Source of the DNA: Nitrospinaceae bacterium
GTDB lineage: Bacteria > Nitrospinota > Nitrospinia > Nitrospinales > VA-1
Assembly (NCBI GenBank): GCA_029261595.1
Contig: JAJDAZ010000051.1
Span: forward strand, 1-49,507
Reading direction: 5' to 3'
Length of the DNA stretch: 49,507 bases
The position numbers were made by a program, and so were the translations under genes. The number at the start of each line of letters is the position of its first letter. Within the stretch, counting starts at the first letter, position 1. Below, piece by piece: positions 25,013 through 31,506 of this stretch. The notes under the pieces were generated by a model. It was not told where the DNA came from. It did not search any database and saw nothing but the letters and a program-made list of their open reading frames with translations.

Positions 25013-25408
25013 TCACTCAAAACTCCGGCTGATTTTTTTGAGGGCGGCGTTTAAGTGATCGGACACGGCCTGACTGCTGATACTCATGACCCGGGCGGCG
25101 CGTTTCTTTTTCACCCCGCCGTAAAATACCAGGCTGACGGCCATTAATTGCCGGTCGGTCAGGTCCAGACCGCCAAGGTCAATGCGGGTGTTTTTTAAAT
25201 GGGAAAACCCCGTGCGCGGGAAAAAATCTCCGGCCACATCTCCCTCGGGTACCTGCCCGCCCAGGGTTTCTAAAACATCGTGGGACGCAAAGCTCAATTG
25301 CGAATCCCAGGGGGAATCGTCTATCGGGGGTTCCAAACCGGGCGCGCGGGCCCAATCCCGGGCTTTACCGCCCTTGTTCTTCAAGGTATTTCTGGAATTG
25401 GTCTTCAT
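25013..25408 (-). CDS. Phage HTH protein, sigma region 4-like
   Basis: The C-terminal 50 residues (LTDRQLMAVSLVFYGGVKKKRAARVMSISSQAVSDHLNAALKKI) look like a sigma-70 region 4 or LuxR-type helix-turn-helix: LTxRQ, a skipped stretch, then an SxxxVxxHLxxAxxK recognition helix. The N-terminal half is Ser/Pro/Gly rich and probably disordered. ATG 25408 chosen over TTG 25417. It overlaps the upstream gene by 44 bases, is last of the leftward early operon, and may regulate phage transcription. Confidence 0.55.
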   Translation of the reverse strand: MKTNSRNTLKNKGGKARDWARAPGLEPPIDDSPWDSQLSFASHDVLETLGGQVPEGDVAGDFFPRTGFSHLKNTRIDLGGLDLTDRQLMAVSLVFYGGVKKKRAARVMSISSQAVSDHLNAALKKISRSFE

Positions 25409-25799
25409 CGAAAACAATATAGTATTTAAACCATTTCGGGGGTCGGGTTTCTGTCAAATCCCCCCGCAAACAGCTGGGCAGGGAATCGGGAAACCCCGAA
25501 ACGGGAACTCCATTGATAAAATTATGTCCTCCCTGGCTCATGGCGCGCCAGTACTCCCGGCCCACCTTAAAATGAAACCAAAGAGACGAAAGCGTCGGGG
25601 ACCGTCGAAAAATATAATTTCCACAATAAAAACATCTCCACCCGACGTCATCTGGCATCAATCCGGCTCGGCCGCATCCCCGTTTGATGGTTTCGCCGTT
25701 TTCCAGGGAAATGACCCGCACTTCGCACATCCGCCAGCGGCCAGACAAAGAGACCGGGGGACCACCGTCGGCTGATTTTTTAATATCAGAATCCGTCAT
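25365..25799 (-). CDS. Cysteine-containing phage protein of unknown function
   Basis: 144 residues. Two cysteine pairs are visible: an MCEV...RGCG pair near residues 24-42, and WRCFYCGNYIFRR near 54-66. These could make one zinc site. I do not recognise the family. Its ATG overlaps the stop of the SMC-like gene (ATGA), and its own 3' end overlaps the HTH gene, so the three are tightly coupled. Confidence 0.65.
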   Translation of the reverse strand: MTDSDIKKSADGGPPVSLSGRWRMCEVRVISLENGETIKRGCGRAGLMPDDVGWRCFYCGNYIFRRSPTLSSLWFHFKVGREYWRAMSQGGHNFINGVPVSGFPDSLPSCLRGDLTETRPPKWFKYYIVFDEDQFQKYLEEQGR

Positions 25800-28036
25800 C
25801 GCACAAAGGCCTCCACCGGCGATGGGGTTTCCTCCAGGATATGTTCCACAAAACCGAACAACTTATCAGCCTCCCGTACCGAGTGATAATGCGCCACTAA
25901 CACATTGTCGATCATTCCTCTCTCCTTCATATTCGCCAAGCCTCTCAACAGGGCCGACAGGTTGTCAGGGGTCAACGATTCCGCTTCGATGCAAAGGGCT
26001 TTTAAAGTCGGCAAACCTATTTTGTCGCGCGTTCGGGCCAGCCGCCCGATCAATGCGGCCAGAAACGGCACGATGAAAATGACAAAATGCGCGGAATTGA
26101 TGGTTTTAAAAGGAATGATCTTGCCTTGGCGGTTCCAGCCCATTTCAAAATTCCGGCTCTTCAAATTGAGGGTGAAATGATAGTCGCTGTTTATCAGTTT
26201 GAGAACGTTATTGACCTCGGCTTCCAGGGCGCTGGAAATGCCGGCGACCATCCCCTCCTGAATGCCGCTTAACAGGTCAAACGTTGTTTGGACGATCTTA
26301 AGCTCCTGTTCCCAAAGTTTCTTTTGCCGATCGAGGCCGGAAAAAGTTTCAATTTTGCCCTGGCGGCGCAGACATTCGTCGAGATTTTTCTGCTCATTTA
26401 TCATCTGAAGTTTCAAATCAGATATTTCATCCTCCAGAGTTCCCACCCCACCCTCTTCCCCGGACCAGGCCAAAGGCTCCGATTCCAGTACGCTCATTTC
26501 CTCCCGGTAAGCCGACAACCTGCCGCGCACTTGAGCGGTGTCTTTTTCTACGGCCTGGATCTGCTCTTCAAGAAGGTCGATCTCCCGCTGGATTTCCCGG
26601 TTTGAGCGCAACCGCTCGGCCAGCCGGGTGTCCAATGCGCCGATATCCCTTTGAAGGGCCGCCCTTTTTTCCTGAGCCTTTTGGCAAGCCGGACGGACTG
26701 CACCAGCCTCCTTTTGCAGAGCTTCGATGTTCCCGGCCAGAATTTCCCGGTAAGGGGTCATATCGGTATCGCACCTTATTTCTGCGGCAACAGGGCAAGC
26801 AAAACGGGAAGCGCACATGGATTCCAGTTGGTCTCGCTTTAATTTGATCTGGTCCTCCAAATTCTTAAGCCGGGCCACCTGCTCATGACCATCTTCCGAC
26901 CGGCGGGCTCCCTCCCGTTGGAGCTGTTTGAGTTCGTCCTGAAGGTCCGTCGGGTCCACCCGTTTGCCATGCAATTGCTCCCGCATTTTTAAAAGGGCCT
27001 CACTCATGTCTCCGTTGAGCTCATCCACCAGCCGGGAAATAGTTTCTTTGAGAAAATCCATCCTCCGGTCCCTTTTCAATGTATTCGCCGTCTGATTCCG
27101 TCTTTTCTCCACCTGTTGATTCAAGCTCTCAATCCGTTGCGTTAAAGATTGAATTGCTTTCTTTGACTCAGAAATTCCTGACGCGTTTTTTTCATCGACA
27201 CTCTTCCCAAAGTCCGGCCCCATACAGGCCAAAGCGGCGGCCTGGTCGCGAACGGCATTTTTCAGTCTCAAGGATTCAGATTTCAGGTGCCTGAGCATCG
27301 CGTTGCTGTTTTCTTCCGTCGATTGCTCTGGCAACCCATTTCGAAAAAGCCGATCCAGCGTTTCACGCACCTGTTTGCAAAGACTGGGTTCCAGCTGATC
27401 AAAAACATCCAGCAGGCGCTCCTGAAACCGGGACAAACGGCTCTCATCGGACTCCAGGCAAAACCCATCCAATGCGTCGGCGCCCAGGGGTATCAACAGG
27501 GAACGAACGATCCCCGGTCCCAAAATATTTTCCACCAGCCGGCCCAATAAAAGAGAACCCAGGCCGGTGAGAGTCAGGCCCTGGGATTCCGGGGAATGGG
27601 CAATGATCCACTGGCGTTTTTTGGCATCGGAAAGATTCAAAAACTCGAATGGATCAAAACTGATGGAAACCGCCCCGATATGCCGGCCAATCCATTGGCT
27701 CCCCTCTTCATATTTTTTACCCATGCCATTCACAACGATGGGCCGCTTTTCTCCCCTTATTCCCTGTCGCAAAAACCTGCGCTCCACAACCACCGGGGTC
27801 CGGCCACTATCCGATACAACCTCCACTTTCATTTCATCCAAAGAGGTGAACTGTAAAATATCGTCCACCTTTTTGGCCCGTCCCGGAACCTCCCCAACCA
27901 ACGCCAGTTTGAACGCCTCAAGAACAGCGGATTTGCCCACGCCATTGACGTTGTCAGAGGTGAAAAGATCGAGACCGGAAAAAACCGTCTCCCGGGTCTG
28001 ATCCTTGAATCCATGATTCACAAGTCGCTTGATCAT
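25796..28036 (-). CDS. SMC/Rad50-like coiled-coil ATPase
   Basis: 746 residues. The N-terminus has the ABC-ATPase P-loop of the SMC/Rad50/RecF group (SDNVNGVGKSAVLEAFKLAL, 27-46). Long coiled-coil arms follow (about 285-405 and 430-550), and a C-terminal half-ATPase contains a degenerate Walker B (LKALCIEAESL) and LVAHYHS. At the apex between the arms lies CASRFACPVAAEIRC (408-422), like a zinc-hook position but with three cysteines. No Mre11/SbcD-type nuclease is adjacent. It is first in the early operon and probably acts on phage or host DNA ends. GGGGG precedes ATG 28036. Confidence 0.75.
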   Translation of the reverse strand: MIKRLVNHGFKDQTRETVFSGLDLFTSDNVNGVGKSAVLEAFKLALVGEVPGRAKKVDDILQFTSLDEMKVEVVSDSGRTPVVVERRFLRQGIRGEKRPIVVNGMGKKYEEGSQWIGRHIGAVSISFDPFEFLNLSDAKKRQWIIAHSPESQGLTLTGLGSLLLGRLVENILGPGIVRSLLIPLGADALDGFCLESDESRLSRFQERLLDVFDQLEPSLCKQVRETLDRLFRNGLPEQSTEENSNAMLRHLKSESLRLKNAVRDQAAALACMGPDFGKSVDEKNASGISESKKAIQSLTQRIESLNQQVEKRRNQTANTLKRDRRMDFLKETISRLVDELNGDMSEALLKMREQLHGKRVDPTDLQDELKQLQREGARRSEDGHEQVARLKNLEDQIKLKRDQLESMCASRFACPVAAEIRCDTDMTPYREILAGNIEALQKEAGAVRPACQKAQEKRAALQRDIGALDTRLAERLRSNREIQREIDLLEEQIQAVEKDTAQVRGRLSAYREEMSVLESEPLAWSGEEGGVGTLEDEISDLKLQMINEQKNLDECLRRQGKIETFSGLDRQKKLWEQELKIVQTTFDLLSGIQEGMVAGISSALEAEVNNVLKLINSDYHFTLNLKSRNFEMGWNRQGKIIPFKTINSAHFVIFIVPFLAALIGRLARTRDKIGLPTLKALCIEAESLTPDNLSALLRGLANMKERGMIDNVLVAHYHSVREADKLFGFVEHILEETPSPVEAFVR

Positions 28037-28106
28037 CCGGCAAAACCCCCATTGGCTAACAAGTTGGTGAAAGTGCTATACTTAACAGGTCACAAGTATA
28101 ATGATA

Positions 28107-28120
28107 GGGACTTTTGTCCC
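28107..28120. promoter_or_regulatory. Operator palindrome O1
   Basis: GGGACTTTTGTCCC: 5-bp perfect arms around 4 bases, matching O2 31 bases away (three helical turns). A probable repressor site in the divergent control region. Confidence 0.75.
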
Positions 28121-28131
28121 CTTCAAAATAA

Positions 28132-28160
28132 ATAATAGGGACACTTGTCCCTTTTGTCAA
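28132..28160 (-). promoter_or_regulatory. Leftward early promoter with operator in the spacer
   Basis: On the minus strand TTGACA (28160-28155) and TATTAT (28137-28132) are separated by exactly 17 bases, a near-perfect sigma-70 promoter driving the SMC-like operon. The spacer contains the whole O2 palindrome, so repressor binding would directly block RNA polymerase. A second, weaker leftward pair, TTGAAG (28126-28121) and CATTAT (28103-28098), has O1 in its 17-base spacer in the same way. Confidence 0.8.
28138..28151. promoter_or_regulatory. Operator palindrome O2
   Basis: GGGACACTTGTCCC lies between the -35 and -10 of the leftward promoter, with the same arms as O1. Confidence 0.8.
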
Positions 28161-28182
28161 ATGCTTTTTCACCTTTTTTGCG

Positions 28183-29070
28183 ATGTCCGCTAAAAACATC
28201 TGGAACAGAATCGATCTTCTTCAGGAAGGTCTGGCCCTCTCGGCATTTTGCAGGCAGGTCGGCTTGAATTATCAGGCCATGAAAAAATCGTCGCAAAGGC
28301 AGATCGCCCCGGACACGAACTCCCTGGTAAAAATCGCCCGGCATTTTCGGACCGACTTCGATTGGCTGGTCACCGGAGAGAAAAATACAAATCCATTGAA
28401 TGTGTTGATGGGAAGGAAGATCAAACAGTTCCGCAAAATGCGGGGCTGGTCTTTGCCTGTTTTGGCTAAAAAAATCGCAATGAATCCCAAGGTTCTGGAA
28501 CTTTACGAAAAAGGCCAGGCCCCCTTATCATTTGACCTGTTGGCCGACCTGTCCAAAAACCTGGAAACGTCCCCGCATGAATTCCTGGTAAGAGAGGATT
28601 ATTTTCCCGTGCAGGTTCCCGAGTTAAAAGTCTTTCAGGCGACCCGCACAAAAAACGCTCCCAAACTGCGCGATGAAGATTACGTTTCCATCCCGCTCAC
28701 CGAGTCTTCCATCGCCGCCGGCCAGCCGATTATTCAGGGCGACAAGATTGAGGACTACGTTCTCCTGCACATTCGCGCGGCGGGCAAACGCAGGAACCTG
28801 GTGGCCAGCCGGGTGGATGGGGACTCCATGGAACCGATGCTTCACTCAGGAGACATCGTGGTCATCGATCGCGACGACAAACGCGTCCTCAAAAACCGCA
28901 TCTACGCCATCTTTCATGAAGAAGGGTTGACCGCAAAATATGTCGAGCGCAAAAAAGAGTTGTTGATCCTGAGACCCATCAACCCAAACTCGGATGTGCA
29001 GATCATAGACCTCAACGAACTCCCCGACCCGATCGTCGGCAGAATCATCGGTGCGTGGAAAGAGTTGTAA
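28183..29070 (+). CDS. Phage repressor, HTH plus S24 (LexA/CI-type) self-cleaving domain
   Basis: 295 residues. Two helix-turn-helix units are visible (about 10-66 and 75-135), the second looking like XRE (KQFRKMRGWSLPVLAKKI). The C-terminal S24 domain has RVDGDSMEPMLHSGDIVVID with Ser215 and GLTAKYVER with Lys252, forming the Ser-Lys dyad. The Ala179-Gly180 bond in SSIAAGQP is the likely self-cleavage point. By analogy with CI and LexA it keeps the element silent until DNA damage. It diverges from the early operon across the two operators. No Shine-Dalgarno is seen before the ATG. Confidence 0.9.
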   Translation: MSAKNIWNRIDLLQEGLALSAFCRQVGLNYQAMKKSSQRQIAPDTNSLVKIARHFRTDFDWLVTGEKNTNPLNVLMGRKIKQFRKMRGWSLPVLAKKIAMNPKVLELYEKGQAPLSFDLLADLSKNLETSPHEFLVREDYFPVQVPELKVFQATRTKNAPKLRDEDYVSIPLTESSIAAGQPIIQGDKIEDYVLLHIRAAGKRRNLVASRVDGDSMEPMLHSGDIVVIDRDDKRVLKNRIYAIFHEEGLTAKYVERKKELLILRPINPNSDVQIIDLNELPDPIVGRIIGAWKEL

Positions 29071-29091
29071 AGAAGACTTTTCATAATTGAT

Positions 29092-29484
29092 GTGTTTGGG
29101 CCTTTACAATCTCCTCGATTAACTATTAAAACCTCCATAATCCTCAGTTTTATTGAGAAAAGGGGTAGAAAACTTGGTGGTCCTTTTGAATGGGGGCGGT
29201 CATTGCCGAAAACTTTGCAAGAAGGTCTCAGGAAGTATCACAGAAGACCCAAATCCAGGCGAAATCCTAATCTTGCAGCCTATGATATGGGGCTCTTATA
29301 TCTTAACGGCCATAATGGTGTTCGTAATGAGGATGAGGCATACAACTGGTTTAATAAATGTTCAGACTGGGAAATTTGTTTCAATAAAATGAAGATGTTG
29401 GATTACAAATGGGATTGTCTGGGAAAAGATAAAGGAAAAATTTTGAAAGCTTTCCCGCTAAAATGTCCCCCTCTCCAAGATTAG
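29092..29484 (+). CDS. Sel1-like repeat protein, short or remnant
   Basis: An open frame of 130 codons whose middle reads NLAAYDMGLLYLNGHNGVRNEDEAYNWFNKC, the pattern of one Sel1-like (TPR-related) repeat. The N-terminal part is basic and unlike the family, and the start is unclear, so this may be a fragment of a longer gene. Base composition is more A+T-rich than the neighbours. It lies downstream of the repressor on the same strand and could be a passenger gene. Function unknown. Confidence 0.45.
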   Translation: MFGPLQSPRLTIKTSIILSFIEKRGRKLGGPFEWGRSLPKTLQEGLRKYHRRPKSRRNPNLAAYDMGLLYLNGHNGVRNEDEAYNWFNKCSDWEICFNKMKMLDYKWDCLGKDKGKILKAFPLKCPPLQD

Positions 29485-29699
29485 GTAGGAATTCACAGTT
29501 TTCCTTGCGCCATAGGTTCCGGTGGTCGACGCCTTTTTAAGGATTTAAGGGTTGGGGAGGATTGCGAGGCTGGTAGTTTAGGATGAAAATCCGCGGAACG
29601 GACTTTGCTGGTTATGGAAATTGCCTCTGGAAGGTTTTAATCAGTAATTTTTTCCAGTAAATTCCTCAGCAACCCGGCCTACTTCTTGATTAAAGGTTC
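29485..29699. other. Gene-free stretch, nothing recognised
   Basis: Between convergent ends of the Sel1-like frame and the deacetylase gene. I see no clear hairpin terminator, repeat or short gene here. Confidence 0.3.
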
Positions 29700-30962
29700 T
29701 TATCCATCAATGATGGCTTGCGAAATGGTTTTGACGGCGATGCCATCGGCGGCGATGTCGTCCACCACGGTTCCAAAATTACTGATCGAAAATTCCGTAC
29801 TAATTGTGGGTGATGCGACGATTTTATGGAACACCAGAATCAGCCAGGTATTATTGGTCCTCGCGTCATCCACCGCATTGGCGATCGTAGTCGTTGTTGT
29901 GGTGTTCAACACATTGATGATTCTTAAGCGATGCCAGTCCGCCGGAGGAAACGTTTCTGCCGTTTGGGCAATCGTCCGGGCGGTGCGAAAATACTTTTTA
30001 AAAAGATTCAGCAGATTTTCATTGAACGCGCCGTTTGGAATCGCAAAATGGTCGGCCCCGCGATTGAACCCGTTGTCGACCAGCCATTGTTTTTCCTGTT
30101 TTATCCGGGCCTCCGCATCGGCGATCGAAACCGTAGTCAAATCGATCCCATGATGCGTTGCTATTTCCCAGCCATGCAGGTTCTCCAGTTCGCGCATCTG
30201 GTCCAGGGTAAGAAACCCCGCCAATCCAGTGTTGTCTTTGATGACATAACCCGTGGCAGAAAATCCTTTTTCAGACAGTTTCTTTTTCGCTTCGTCGTAC
30301 TGGCTCACCCATCCATCATCAAACGCAAAGGTCAACAGACCCGCCCCCGGTTCAGGCGTCATGCCGATGGAAGCAAAGTTCACATTGGCCACCTGCGTTC
30401 CATTGTCCCGGATTCTCAGTTGAATATTATTGATAGCCGCCCGATTGGGCGATCCTGAAACGGACGCATCGGAAAAATTTAGGGTCAGGGTGACCCAGTC
30501 CCCGTTTTTGATGAAATTGGTCGAGGGATCATCAAACGGAAAAATATAAAACGCGGAAGCAAAATTGTCCGAGGTCATGTAAACCGTGATTTCGTTCAGC
30601 ACCTCGATTGCATCGGTTTTAAACTGAAGCACCACCTCCTGTCCTGTGAAATCCAGGACCGGGCTGAGCAGTCCAATTCGTGCGGCAACGGCCACGTTAT
30701 TTCCTTCGGTCGTCATCTTAAGGCTCTGAACCCCATTCAGATGCGTTGTCGCGTCATCGGCCACGGTTCCGGTCGCGCCCTGCTTGTTGAAAGTATGCCC
30801 CGAGCTGAAATCTGAAATTCTATTTTCAATAAAACGGGGAAGCGGAGAAAACGCAGAAACCCTTGTGTTGTGCCGCTTGACGCCCGCTCCCTGAAGCGGC
30901 GCGGCGAAAGATTCGCCGTTGATGAAAACAACCAGAAACAGTCCAAAAATTAATTTTTTCAT
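29700..30962 (-). CDS. Secreted polysaccharide deacetylase (CE4/NodB-like)
   Basis: Signal peptide (1-20, cleavage after SFA), a beta-rich domain of about 170 residues resembling a carbohydrate-binding module, then a NodB-homology domain. The metal-site motif is TFAFDDGW (FDDGW at 214-218), followed by THHGIDL (270-275) and FAIPNG. These enzymes remove acetyl groups from N-acetylglucosamine polymers such as peptidoglycan, chitin or biofilm glycan. It is the last gene of the leftward late operon, where tail fibre or lysogenic-conversion genes are often found. The gap to the gene upstream is two bases. Confidence 0.8.
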   Translation of the reverse strand: MKKLIFGLFLVVFINGESFAAPLQGAGVKRHNTRVSAFSPLPRFIENRISDFSSGHTFNKQGATGTVADDATTHLNGVQSLKMTTEGNNVAVAARIGLLSPVLDFTGQEVVLQFKTDAIEVLNEITVYMTSDNFASAFYIFPFDDPSTNFIKNGDWVTLTLNFSDASVSGSPNRAAINNIQLRIRDNGTQVANVNFASIGMTPEPGAGLLTFAFDDGWVSQYDEAKKKLSEKGFSATGYVIKDNTGLAGFLTLDQMRELENLHGWEIATHHGIDLTTVSIADAEARIKQEKQWLVDNGFNRGADHFAIPNGAFNENLLNLFKKYFRTARTIAQTAETFPPADWHRLRIINVLNTTTTTTIANAVDDARTNNTWLILVFHKIVASPTISTEFSISNFGTVVDDIAADGIAVKTISQAIIDG

Positions 30963-30964
30963 TT

Positions 30965-31396
30965 TTATAAATCCACGTTAAAAGATTCCGTGATGACGAC
31001 GGAGCAAGCCTGGGTTGCCGTTTTGTGTTGGATGTTATAAGCCATGCCGTCGTGCAGAATAACGGAAAACTGATTGCCATCGCCCGACCCGACAGGTTCT
31101 CCCCCGTTAAAATTAATCACTTTGGTGATCGAGTTGTATTTGAGTTGCAGATTGATCACCGTCGCGGTGGGACAGGCAAACTGAAAAGTGTGTTTGACCG
31201 GAGCATCAAAATTGGAAGCCATGCCCTGGCGCTGATCGTTTGTAGAGGGCGCCAGATCCTGGCCAAACCAGTCGGTATCCACCGCCACCGCCACATTGTC
31301 CCACTTTTTGCCCACCTCCCGGACCCCGGCCTCCGCGTTAGAGAACAAGCACAATAAAATGATTCCTGTAATCCAAATAAAAAAAAACTTTTTCAC
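30965..31396 (-). CDS. Small exported protein of unknown function
   Basis: GTG at 31396 has a perfect AGGAGG nine bases upstream and starts VKKFFFIWITGIILLCLFSNAEAG, a classical signal peptide with cleavage after AEA. The mature part is about 120 residues with two cysteines (FQFACP and TQACSV) that could form a disulfide. I do not recognise the family. A longer frame reaches back to 31510, but the ribosome site and signal peptide decide the start. It is adjacent to the deacetylase and probably cotranslated. Confidence 0.7.
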   Translation of the reverse strand: MKKFFFIWITGIILLCLFSNAEAGVREVGKKWDNVAVAVDTDWFGQDLAPSTNDQRQGMASNFDAPVKHTFQFACPTATVINLQLKYNSITKVINFNGGEPVGSGDGNQFSVILHDGMAYNIQHKTATQACSVVITESFNVDL

Positions 31397-31506
31397 CTTA
31401 CAAACCCTCCTTTTTTTATTGAGAACGCTGCGTAATAAATTTTCAGGTCGGAAGCCACAACCGGTTCCTAGAAAACCCAACGAGCGTAAGTACCGCCTCT
31501 TATCGG

